Source of the DNA: Streptomyces griseosporeus
Lineage (GTDB): Bacteria > Actinomycetota > Actinomycetes > Streptomycetales > Streptomycetaceae
DNA length: 64,000 nt
Reading direction: 5' to 3'
NCBI RefSeq assembly: GCF_014656055.1
Contig: NZ_BNBR01000002.1
Span: 995,164 to 1,059,163, forward strand
The position numbers and the translations under genes were made by a program. The stretch's first letter is position 1; every line of letters starts with the position of its first letter. This document shows positions 1 to 7,538 of the stretch, piece after piece. Under the pieces are notes generated by a model that saw nothing but the letters and a program-made list of their open reading frames with translations, searched no databases and was not told the origin of the DNA.

Positions 1-674
1 GCGAGTTCGTCGCCCTGCTCGGCCGCAGCGGCTGCGGCAAGTCCACCCTGCTGCGCGTCCTCGCCGGACTGGACCGCGAGATCGAGGGCACCGTCCTGGT
101 GCCGCGCCGCAAGGCCGTCGCCTTCCAGGCACCGCGGCTGATGCCGTGGAAGAGGGTGTGGCGCAACGTGCTGCTCGGCCTGCCCGGCAAGCCGGAGCGG
201 GCGGTGGCGGAGCAGGCGCTCGACGAGGTCGGCCTCGGTCACCGCTCGCAGGCCTGGCCGAAGACGCTGTCGGGAGGCGAGGCACAGCGCGCCTCGCTCG
301 CCCGCGCGCTGGTCCGCGAGCCCGATCTGCTGCTGCTCGACGAACCCTTCGGGGCCCTCGACGCGCTCACCCGCATCAAGGCCCAGCGTCTGGTGGGCGA
401 GGTGTGGCAGCGGCGTGGCTGCGCCGTCCTGCTGGTCACGCACGACGTTGAGGAGGCCGTCCTGCTCGCCGACCGCGTCCTGGTGATGGACGGCGGTGTC
501 ATCGCGCACGAGCAGACCGTCGATCTCGACCGGCCGCGCGACATCGCCGACCCCCGCTTCGCGGAACTCCGGGCCTCCCTGTTGGAACGCCTCGGCGTGG
601 ACACCGCCGCCGAAAGCCCTGGCATCGAAAGCCCTGCCGCCGAAAGCCCTGCCGTCAAGGCCTCCGCCGCCTGA
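1..674 (+). CDS. Sulfonate/nitrate-type ABC transporter ATP-binding protein (5' partial)
   Basis: The reading frame is open from the left edge (codons begin at base 3), so the start lies outside the window. The translation begins inside the Walker A region (GRSGCGKST), followed by the signature LSGGE, Walker B LLLLDEPFGALD and H-loop VTHD. This is the SsuB/TauB/NrtD class of ATPases that energise import of sulfonates, taurine or nitrate at the membrane. The C-terminal tail is low complexity, with the near-repeat ESPGIESPAAESPAVK. It lies 90 bp upstream of a binding lipoprotein and an SsuD-like monooxygenase, which favours sulfonates. No permease is in the window; it would be expected upstream. 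Known: family mechanism. Inferred: the substrate. Confidence 0.93.
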   Translation, partial: EFVALLGRSGCGKSTLLRVLAGLDREIEGTVLVPRRKAVAFQAPRLMPWKRVWRNVLLGLPGKPERAVAEQALDEVGLGHRSQAWPKTLSGGEAQRASLARALVREPDLLLLDEPFGALDALTRIKAQRLVGEVWQRRGCAVLLVTHDVEEAVLLADRVLVMDGGVIAHEQTVDLDRPRDIADPRFAELRASLLERLGVDTAAESPGIESPAAESPAVKASAA

Positions 675-763
675 CTCCACTCCTCCTCCGTCCCCTCTTC
701 CGTCCCCTCCTCCCGCCCGTCCCTCCCCCTCTTCTCTCGCCCCATCCGATGAACGGACACCCC

Positions 764-1789
764 ATGCGACGACATCTCGTCCCCGCCGCGCTGCTGCTCC
801 CCCTCGCTCTTCTGCTGTCGGCGTGCGGCGGGAACTCGGCCGCGCAGACCTCGACCGGCACCGACGGCCACGGCTCCCTCACCCTCCAGGTCGGTGACCA
901 GAAGGGCGGTTCGGAGGCCGTGCTGCGGGCCGCCGGAGAACTGAAGGACCTCGACTACACGATCAAGTGGTCCACCTTCACCTCGGGCCCGCCGCTCCTC
1001 GAAGCCGTCAACGCCAAGGCCGTGGACATCGGCGGCGTCGGCAACACCCCGCCCGTCTTCGCCGCGGGCGCCGGCTCGAAGATCACGGTCGTGGCCGCCT
1101 GGCACGGCACCTCCAAGGGCGACACCATCCTCGTCCCGAACGACTCCAAGCTGACCTCGCCCCGGCAGCTCAAGGGCCGGTCCGTGGCCGTCGCCCAGGG
1201 CTCCTCCGCCCACTACCAGCTCGTCGCCTCGCTGAAGAAGGCCGGCCTCACCCTGGGCGACGTCAAGGTCAAGTACCTCCAGCCGGCCGACGCGCTGGCC
1301 GCGTTCACCAGCGGCAAGGTGGAGGCGTGGGCGGTCTGGGACCCGTACACCTCGCAGGTGCTCCAGGCGAAGCGGGGCCGTGTGCTGACCACGGGTGACG
1401 GCGTCACCAACGGGCTCACGTTCCAGGTCGCGGCGCCGAGCGCGCTGAAGGACGGGCGGAAGGCCGCGGCGATCAAGGACTACCTGGAGCGGCTGCGGCG
1501 CGCCCAGGAGTGGGTGTACGCGCACCCGGAGAAGTGGGCCGAGGTCTGGGCCAAGGACACCGGGCTGCCGTACGAGGTGGCGCTCGCCTCCGTCCGGCGG
1601 ACCAACGCCACCCGGGTCCCCGTCGCCGTCGACGACGCGCTGATCGCCTCCGAGCAGCAGATCGTCGACACCTTCGCCGGCCTGAAGCTGATCCCGCGGA
1701 AGGTCGACTTCGGGTCCTTCGTCGACACCCGCTTCAACGGCGGCCTGCCCCCGTCCACCTCCGCGCCCCGGCCCTCGAAGGAGTCCTGA
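764..1789 (+). CDS. ABC transporter substrate-binding lipoprotein (SsuA-like)
   Basis: Periplasmic-type binding protein, anchored outside the membrane, that delivers sulfonate-like substrates to the adjacent importer. The N-terminus MRRHLVPAALLLPLALLLSAC is a lipoprotein signal with lipobox LLSAC. The body (VDIGGVGNTPPVF, then VAVAQGSSAHYQL and KVEAWAVWDPYTSQV) is typical of the SsuA/TauA/NMT1 family. An in-frame ATG at 749 would add five residues (MNGHP); I prefer 764 because it gives a normal signal peptide. The stop is followed after one base by the monooxygenase start, so the two are very likely cotranscribed and coupled. About 341 residues, normal for the family. Confidence 0.92.
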   Translation: MRRHLVPAALLLPLALLLSACGGNSAAQTSTGTDGHGSLTLQVGDQKGGSEAVLRAAGELKDLDYTIKWSTFTSGPPLLEAVNAKAVDIGGVGNTPPVFAAGAGSKITVVAAWHGTSKGDTILVPNDSKLTSPRQLKGRSVAVAQGSSAHYQLVASLKKAGLTLGDVKVKYLQPADALAAFTSGKVEAWAVWDPYTSQVLQAKRGRVLTTGDGVTNGLTFQVAAPSALKDGRKAAAIKDYLERLRRAQEWVYAHPEKWAEVWAKDTGLPYEVALASVRRTNATRVPVAVDDALIASEQQIVDTFAGLKLIPRKVDFGSFVDTRFNGGLPPSTSAPRPSKES

Positions 1790-1790
1790 G

Positions 1791-2969
1791 ATGACCGTCC
1801 GCCTGCACTGGTTCCTGCCGACGGGCGGGGACGGCCGTACCCTCGTCGACCGGCACGCGTACGGCCCCGGCGACCGTCGCACCGTCGGCGGGGTCCGCGC
1901 GCCCGACCTCGCCTACCTGGCCCAGATCGCCAAGGCCGCCGAGCATCTGGGCTTCGAGGCCGTGCTCACGCCGACCGGCACCTGGTGCGAGGACGCCTGG
2001 CTGACGACGGTGGCGCTCGCGCAGCACACCGAGCGGCTGAAGTTCCTCGTCGCGTTCCGGCCGGGGCTGCTCTCGCCGACCCTGGCCGCGCAGATGGCGG
2101 CCACCTACCAGCGGGTCACCCGGGGGCGGCTGCTGCTCAACGTCGTCACCGGCGGCGACTCCGCCGAGCAGCGGCGTTTCGGCGACCGGCTCGACCACGA
2201 CCAGCGGTACGCCCGTACCGACGAGTTCCTGTCGGTCGTCCGCGGGGTCTGGCGGGGCACGCCGTACGACTTCGACGGCGCCCACTACCAGGTCGAGGGC
2301 GGGCTGACCGCCCTGCCGCCGGATCCGCTGCCGCCGCTGTTCTTCGGCGGTTCGTCGGCCGCCGCCGGGCCGGTCGCGGCGCGGCACGCGGACGTCTATC
2401 TGACCTGGGGCGAGCCTCCCGCCCAGGTGCGGGAGAAGATCGACTGGATCCGCGGGCTGGCCGAGCGCGAGGGGCGGACCGTCCGCTTCGGGATCCGGCT
2501 GCACACCATCTCCCGCGACTCGTCCGCCGAGGCCTGGGCGGTCGCTCACCGGCTGCTCGACGACCTGGACGCGGACACCGTCGCGGCGGCGCAGGCGGCG
2601 CTGGGGCGCAGCGAGTCGGTGGGGCAGCAGCGGATGCTGGCCCTGCACGGCGGCTCGCGGGCCGACCTGGAGATCCATCCGAACCTGTGGGCGGGCGTCG
2701 GGCTGGTCCGCGGGGGCGCGGGTACGGCGCTGGTGGGAAGCCATGCGGAGGTCGCGGACCGGATCGAGGAGTACCACGCGCTGGGCGTGGAGCACTTCGT
2801 CCTGTCCGGCTATCCGCACCTTGAGGAGGCCTACTGGTTCGGGGAGGGGGTGATCCCGGAGCTGGCGGCACGCGGGCTGCTCGCACCGGCCGCCGCTGCG
2901 CCCGGGGCCGGGGCGGCGGTCGGGACACCACCCGCGGCCCCGCTGCTGGTGGCGGGCGGCGGGCGCTGA
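1791..2969 (+). CDS. SsuD-like FMNH2-dependent alkanesulfonate monooxygenase (LLM class)
   Basis: Luciferase-like TIM-barrel flavin enzyme expected to cleave C-S bonds of alkanesulfonates to aldehyde and sulfite using FMNH2 and O2. The opening RLHWFLPTGGDGRTL, the segment GFEAVLTPTGTWCEDAW, FLVAFRPGLLSPTLAAQM and LLLNVVTGGD are typical of SsuD and its relatives. At 392 residues it matches the family length (about 380), with an extra Ala/Gly/Pro-rich tail. It starts one base after the binding-protein stop, so it belongs to the same transcription unit. No flavin reductase (SsuE) is seen nearby; reduced flavin must come from elsewhere. Dimethylsulfone-type substrates remain possible. Confidence 0.9.
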   Translation: MTVRLHWFLPTGGDGRTLVDRHAYGPGDRRTVGGVRAPDLAYLAQIAKAAEHLGFEAVLTPTGTWCEDAWLTTVALAQHTERLKFLVAFRPGLLSPTLAAQMAATYQRVTRGRLLLNVVTGGDSAEQRRFGDRLDHDQRYARTDEFLSVVRGVWRGTPYDFDGAHYQVEGGLTALPPDPLPPLFFGGSSAAAGPVAARHADVYLTWGEPPAQVREKIDWIRGLAEREGRTVRFGIRLHTISRDSSAEAWAVAHRLLDDLDADTVAAAQAALGRSESVGQQRMLALHGGSRADLEIHPNLWAGVGLVRGGAGTALVGSHAEVADRIEEYHALGVEHFVLSGYPHLEEAYWFGEGVIPELAARGLLAPAAAAPGAGAAVGTPPAAPLLVAGGGR

Positions 2970-3036
2970 TCTCGCCCGCCTCGGAGGGGGGCGGTACGGC
3001 GGGAAGATCCATCGCCCCCACGCCGTTAGTAGAAAC

Positions 3037-4113
3037 GTGAACAACACCGAGGCAGTCGTCATAGGCGCCGGCCAGGCCGGCCTGTCCAGCGCCTATCACC
3101 TGCGGCGCAGCGGGTTCGAGCCGGGCAGCGGCTTCGTCGTCCTCGACCACTCCCCCGGGCCGGGCGGCGCCTGGCAGTTCCGGTGGCCGTCGCTGACGTA
3201 CGGCAAGGTCCACGGGATGCACGCGCTGCCGGGCATGGAACTCACCGACGCCGACCCCTCGCGCCCGTCGTCGGAGGTGATCAGCGCGTACTTCGACCGG
3301 TACGAGCGGACCTTCGACCTGCGGGTACGACGGCCGGTGGACGTGCGGGCGGTGCGCGAGGGGCCGGACGCCCGGCTGCTCGTGGAGACCTCGGACGGCG
3401 TGTGGTCGACGCGCGCGCTGATCAACGCCACCGGCACCTGGGACCGGCCCTTCTGGCCGCGCTACCCGGGTCAGGAGACCTTCCAAGGGCGGCAGCTGCA
3501 CACCGCGCAGTACCCCGGGCCCGAGGCGTTCGCCGGGCAGCGGGTGGTCGTCGTGGGCGGCGGCGCGTCCGGCACCCAGCATCTGCTGGAGATCGCCCCG
3601 TACGCGGCCGCCACCACCTGGGTCACCCGGCGCCCGCCCGTCTTCCGCGAGGGCCCGTTCGACGAGGACGCGGGACGGTCGGCGGTGGCACTCGTGGAGG
3701 AACGGGTCCGGCAGGGGCTGCCGCCGCGCAGTGTCGTGTCGGTGACCGGGCTGCCGCTCAACGACGCGATCCGCCGGGGCCTCCAGGACGGCGTCTTGGA
3801 CCGGCAGCCCATGTTCGACCGGATCACGCCGGACGGCGTCGCCTGGGACGACGGACGGCACGTCGAGGCGGACGTCATCCTGTGGGCGACCGGGTTCCGG
3901 GCCGCCCTGGACCACCTCGCGCCGCTGCGCCTGCGCGAGCCGGGCGGCGGCATCCGCGTCGAGGGCACGCGCGCGGTGGCCGACCCGCGCGTCCACCTCG
4001 TCGGTTACGGCCCCTCCGCCAGCACCGTCGGCGCCAACCGGGCCGGCCGCGCGGCCGTACGGGACATCCGGCGGCTGCTGGCCGGCGAACTGACGGAACC
4101 GGTCGCCGCCTGA
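3037..4113 (+). CDS. FMO-like FAD/NADPH flavoprotein monooxygenase
   Basis: Two Rossmann motifs are visible: VVIGAGQAGLSSAYHL near the N-terminus for FAD and VVVVGGGASGTQH around residue 170 for NADPH. The sequence FQGRQLHTAQY (residues 149-159) fits the FxGxxxHxxxY fingerprint of class B flavin monooxygenases, and the distal ATG-type motif WATGF is present. It is therefore likely an N-, S- or Baeyer-Villiger oxygenase, or a CzcO-like relative. GTG start, 358 residues, shorter than classical BVMOs. It follows the sulfonate genes by 67 bp on the same strand, so a role in organosulfur oxidation is possible but only inferred. It converges with the MltG-like gene. Confidence 0.85.
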   Translation: MNNTEAVVIGAGQAGLSSAYHLRRSGFEPGSGFVVLDHSPGPGGAWQFRWPSLTYGKVHGMHALPGMELTDADPSRPSSEVISAYFDRYERTFDLRVRRPVDVRAVREGPDARLLVETSDGVWSTRALINATGTWDRPFWPRYPGQETFQGRQLHTAQYPGPEAFAGQRVVVVGGGASGTQHLLEIAPYAAATTWVTRRPPVFREGPFDEDAGRSAVALVEERVRQGLPPRSVVSVTGLPLNDAIRRGLQDGVLDRQPMFDRITPDGVAWDDGRHVEADVILWATGFRAALDHLAPLRLREPGGGIRVEGTRAVADPRVHLVGYGPSASTVGANRAGRAAVRDIRRLLAGELTEPVAA

Positions 4114-4137
4114 CGCCCGCCTGCGGACATCCGCCCG

Positions 4138-4989
4138 TCAGCCGGCCGTCTGCCTGCCGCCGGGCCGGGACTGCTGGGCCCTGTTGAACTCGGCGACATT
4201 GCGCTGATGTTCGGCGTAGTCGGCGGTGAAGCGGGTGTCGCCGGGTTTGACGGTGACGAAGTACAGCCAGTCGCCCGGCGTCGGATTGATCGCGGCGCGC
4301 ATCGCGTCCTCGCCCGGATTGCCGATCGGCGTGGGCGGAAGGCCCATCCGCTGGTAGGAGTTGTAGGGACTCTGGATCCGGGTGTCGCTCTCCGTCGTCC
4401 GCAGTGTGGAACGGTTCAGGGCGTAGTTGAGGGTGGAGTCCATCTGCAGCGGCATGCCGCGCTCCAGCCGGTTGAAGACGACCCGGGCCACCTTGCCCAT
4501 GTCGGCCTTGGTCGCGGCCTCGGCCTGGACGATGCTGGCAATGGTGACGGCCTGGTAGACGTTCATGGCGTTGCGCTGCGCCCCGGCCGCGATGGGAGCG
4601 CCGTTGAACTTCTTGTTCGCCGTGTCGACCATGGCCGACAGCAGCTGCTCCGGTGTCGACTTGTCGGTGAGCGGATATGTCGCCGGGAAGAGGTACCCCT
4701 CCGGGTTGCCCTCGGCGTCGTTCGGCAGCTTCAGCCTGGCCTTGGCCAGTGACTTCCTGGCCGTCCCCGCGGGCAGCTCCAGGGCCTTGTCCACGGCCGC
4801 GTACACCTGGCCGGACCGCCAGCCCTCGGGGATCACCAGAGAGGCGGGCTTGGTGCTCTCACCGCTGTCCAGGGTCAGCAGCGGCACCGCCACGGCGGTG
4901 CCGGCCACGACCGCTCCGGTCGCGATGAGGACGATACGGCCCCGGCGCGTCAGTCGAATCGTGCTCCGTGGCGGAGTGTTCGTGTGCAT
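4138..4989 (-). CDS. MltG-like endolytic transglycosylase (YceG family), short paralogue
   Basis: Membrane-anchored murein lytic transglycosylase family. After a short basic N-terminus (RLTRRGR) comes one membrane segment (IVLIATGAVVAGTAVAVPLLTL), then a LysM-like portion and the catalytic domain with TIASIVQAEA, whose Glu matches the catalytic Glu region of MltG. FNRLERGMPLQMDSTLNYAL and SPYNSYQRMGLPPTPIGNPG are conserved family blocks. MltG cleaves nascent glycan strands and sets their length. At 283 residues it is much shorter than the usual Streptomyces MltG, which has a long cytoplasmic N-terminus and sits with aroE/ruvX, so this looks like a second copy. Start chosen at MHTNTP; an upstream ATG at 5016 would add nine basic residues. 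Confidence 0.88.
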   Translation of the reverse strand: MHTNTPPRSTIRLTRRGRIVLIATGAVVAGTAVAVPLLTLDSGESTKPASLVIPEGWRSGQVYAAVDKALELPAGTARKSLAKARLKLPNDAEGNPEGYLFPATYPLTDKSTPEQLLSAMVDTANKKFNGAPIAAGAQRNAMNVYQAVTIASIVQAEAATKADMGKVARVVFNRLERGMPLQMDSTLNYALNRSTLRTTESDTRIQSPYNSYQRMGLPPTPIGNPGEDAMRAAINPTPGDWLYFVTVKPGDTRFTADYAEHQRNVAEFNRAQQSRPGGRQTAG

Positions 4990-5051
4990 GCGGGCACGGT
5001 AACGCCCCTTTCTCACATAACGTCACAAACCCGGCATGACTCGGCATATGT

Positions 5052-6911
5052 TCATCTTGTCGGCTCCAGCCGGGCATCCCTGCGGACCAGAGCCGCGTAC
5101 CGTCCGTCGAGCTCCAGCAGTTCCTCGTGCGTGCCACGCTCGGCCACCCGCCCCTGGTCCAGGACCACGATCTGGTCGGCACCGCGGACGGTGGACAGCC
5201 GGTGGGCGATGGTGAGCGTCGTCCGGTTGGCCGACAGGGCGTCGATGGCCTGCTGCACGGCGGCCTCGGTCCGCGTGTCCAGGGCGCTGGTCGCCTCGTC
5301 GAGGATGAGCACGGGCGGGTCCCGCAGGATGGTGCGGGCGATGGCCAGGCGCTGCTTCTCGCCCCCGGAGAAGCGGTGGCCGCGCTCGCCGACGACGGTG
5401 TCGTACCCGTCGGGCAGGGCGGCGATGTGGTCGTGGATCTGCGCCGCCCGCGCGGCGGCGTGCAGTTCCTCGTCGGTGGCGTCGGGCTTGGCGAAGCGGA
5501 GGTTGTCGGCGACCGAGGCGTGGAAGAGGTACGTCTCCTGCGAGACGACGCCCACCGCGCGGGCCAGCGTGTCGAAGTCCAGGTCGCGCACGTCGACGCC
5601 GTCCAGGGTGACCCGGCCGCCCGTCACGTCGTACAGCCGCGGCACCAGGTAGCCGAGCGTGGACTTGCCCGCGCCGGTCGGGCCGACGACCGCGAGGCTG
5701 TTGCCGGCGGGGACGGTGATGTCCACGCCGTCGAGGATGGGGCGCCCCCGGTCCGCCTTGCCCTCGGCGCCCTCGCCGGCCTCGGTACCCTCGCCGCCGT
5801 CGGCCGCCGCGTCGTAGTGGAAGGTGACGTCCTCGAAGCGGACCTCGCCCTTGATCTGGTCCAGGTGGACCGGGTTCTCCCGCTCGGTGATGTCGATCGG
5901 CAGGTCGAGATACTCGAAGATGCGCTGGAACAGCGCGAGCGAGGTCTGGATCTGCACGCCCGTCGACAGCAGGCTGACGGTCGGGCGGAACAGTCCCTGC
6001 TGGAGGGAGACGAAGGCGACGATCGTGCCGATGGAGACGTCCGGGCCGCCGAGCTGGAGGGCCATGCCGGCCGTCCAGTAGATGACGGCGGGCATCGCGG
6101 CCATGACGATCGTGATGACGGCCATGCGCCAGCGGCCCGCCATGTTGGCGCGGACCTCCAGGTCGACCAGGCGCTCGGACTCGTCGGCGAAGGACCGGGT
6201 GAGCGAGTCGGAGCGGCCCATCGTGCGGCCCAGCAGGATGCCGCTGACCGACAGCGACTCGGTGACCGTGGCGGCCATGGCGGCCATCTGCTTCTGGCGC
6301 TGGGTGGTGATCTTCTTGCGTTCGTTGCCCACCCGGCGGCTGATCCAGACGAAGACCGGCAGCAGGAGCAACGAGACGACGGTCAGCCGCCAGTCCAGGG
6401 CGATCATGGCGACGACGGTGGCGACGACGCTGGTGAAGTTGGAGACCAGCGAGGTGGCGGTGGAGGTGACGGTGGCCTGCATGCCGCCGATGTCGTTGGC
6501 GATGCGGGACTGCACCTCGCCGGTACGCGTGCGCGTGAAGAACGCGAGCGACATGCGCTGGAGGCGGCCGTAGACCGCGGTGCGCAGGTCGTGCATGACG
6601 CGCTGGCCGACGGTGGTGGAGATCAGCGTCTGCAGCACGCCGAAGACGCTGGTGAGGACGGCGCTGAGGATCATGCCGAGGGCGAGCAGGCCGAGCAGCC
6701 CGGTCCGGCCCTCGGGGATGGCGACGTCCAGGGTCTCCTTCAGCAGGAACGGCGTGGCGACGGAGACCAGCGACGAGGCGCCGACGAGGAGACCGACGAC
6801 GGCCAGCCGGCCGCGGTAGGGACGGAAGAGGGCGACGATCCGGCGGACCTGCCGGGGCTGGTCCGCCGCGTCGGCGGGCGGGGTCCAGGAGGCTTCACGA
6901 TCGGGATGCAT
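5052..6911 (-). CDS. ABC exporter, fused membrane and ATPase domains (multidrug type)
   Basis: A full half-transporter of 619 residues: six membrane segments in residues about 30-320, then an ATPase domain. Walker A is GPTGAGKS (about 410), signature FSGGE (about 514), Walker B VLILDEATSALD (about 534) and H-loop IAHRLS (about 568), all intact, so it can act as a homodimer. An acidic Gly/Glu-rich insert (DGGEGTEAGEGAEGKADRG) lies just before the ATPase core. It is divergent from a MarR regulator with a perfect inverted repeat between them, so it is probably a MarR-controlled drug or lipid exporter. Start ATG 6911 preceded by AGGAG on the minus strand. Confidence 0.92.
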   Translation of the reverse strand: MHPDREASWTPPADAADQPRQVRRIVALFRPYRGRLAVVGLLVGASSLVSVATPFLLKETLDVAIPEGRTGLLGLLALGMILSAVLTSVFGVLQTLISTTVGQRVMHDLRTAVYGRLQRMSLAFFTRTRTGEVQSRIANDIGGMQATVTSTATSLVSNFTSVVATVVAMIALDWRLTVVSLLLLPVFVWISRRVGNERKKITTQRQKQMAAMAATVTESLSVSGILLGRTMGRSDSLTRSFADESERLVDLEVRANMAGRWRMAVITIVMAAMPAVIYWTAGMALQLGGPDVSIGTIVAFVSLQQGLFRPTVSLLSTGVQIQTSLALFQRIFEYLDLPIDITERENPVHLDQIKGEVRFEDVTFHYDAAADGGEGTEAGEGAEGKADRGRPILDGVDITVPAGNSLAVVGPTGAGKSTLGYLVPRLYDVTGGRVTLDGVDVRDLDFDTLARAVGVVSQETYLFHASVADNLRFAKPDATDEELHAAARAAQIHDHIAALPDGYDTVVGERGHRFSGGEKQRLAIARTILRDPPVLILDEATSALDTRTEAAVQQAIDALSANRTTLTIAHRLSTVRGADQIVVLDQGRVAERGTHEELLELDGRYAALVRRDARLEPTR

Positions 6912-6980
6912 GGGCTCCTACGGGAGGTGAGAGACGGGAACCGGCGGGGCGCGGGGCGCCACCGGCGTACGGACCATAGC

Positions 6981-7005
6981 TCATTGTTACCTATACTCAC
7001 AATGA
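6981..7005. promoter_or_regulatory. Probable MarR operator between the exporter and its regulator
   Basis: Perfect inverted repeat TCATTGT (6981-6987) and ACAATGA (6999-7005) with an 11-bp spacer, in an AT-rich island of a GC-rich genome. The plus strand carries TATACT (6992-6997), a good -10 hexamer for the marR gene at 7030, and the minus strand TATAGG overlaps the same bases for the exporter. Binding here could therefore block both promoters. Confidence 0.65.
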
Positions 7006-7029
7006 ACGGCGTCCTGATATTGTTCCCGC

Positions 7030-7485
7030 ATGAACACCCCCGATCCCGACGGCCTGCTCGCCGAGCAGCTCCTGCGCTTCACCCGCCGGGTCCACCGCAT
7101 CCAGAAGCGCCATCTGCTCCAGCGCGACCTGGGCGTCACCCCGGCGCAGTCCCGGCTGCTGCGCACCCTCGCGCACTACAGCGCGCCGCCGCGGATGGCC
7201 GACCTGGCCGAGCGGCTGGAGGTCGTGCCGAGGGCGGTGACCACGCTGGTGGACGGGCTGGAGGCGAGCGGAAAGGTGCGGCGGGCGCCCGACCCGACCA
7301 ACCGCCGGGTGATCCGGATCGAGCTCACCGACGACGGCCGCAGCACCCTGCGGGAACTGCGGGACGCCCGCCGCTCGGCCGCCGAGGAGATCCTCGCCCC
7401 CCTGACCGAGGAGCAGCGGAAGGTCTTCGGCGGCCTGCTGGACACGCTGATCGACGGGACTCCGGTGGCGGAACAGCGCTGCTGA
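7030..7485 (+). CDS. MarR family transcriptional regulator
   Basis: Winged-helix regulator of 151 residues. The pattern GVTPAQSRLLRTLAHYSAPPRMADLAERLEV with AVTTLVDGLEASGKV is the MarR DNA-binding helix-turn-helix, followed by the wing PDPTNRRVIRIELTDDG and the DER-like turn. MarR dimers usually repress an adjacent gene and are released by a small ligand. The divergent ABC exporter and the 25-bp palindrome between the two genes make that exporter the probable target, along with autorepression. The gene converges on the PNGase-like gene. Confidence 0.92.
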   Translation: MNTPDPDGLLAEQLLRFTRRVHRIQKRHLLQRDLGVTPAQSRLLRTLAHYSAPPRMADLAERLEVVPRAVTTLVDGLEASGKVRRAPDPTNRRVIRIELTDDGRSTLRELRDARRSAAEEILAPLTEEQRKVFGGLLDTLIDGTPVAEQRC

Positions 7486-7538
7486 ATCCTTCCGGCGCCG
7501 GTTCCGCTCAGGAATGAGGACGGCGGTCCCGGCTCCGC

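Noticed and set aside
5127..7517. Long plus-strand frame opposite the ABC exporter
   Set aside because: Product is a Gly/Asp/Arg-rich translation with no motifs; the minus strand encodes a full ABC exporter.
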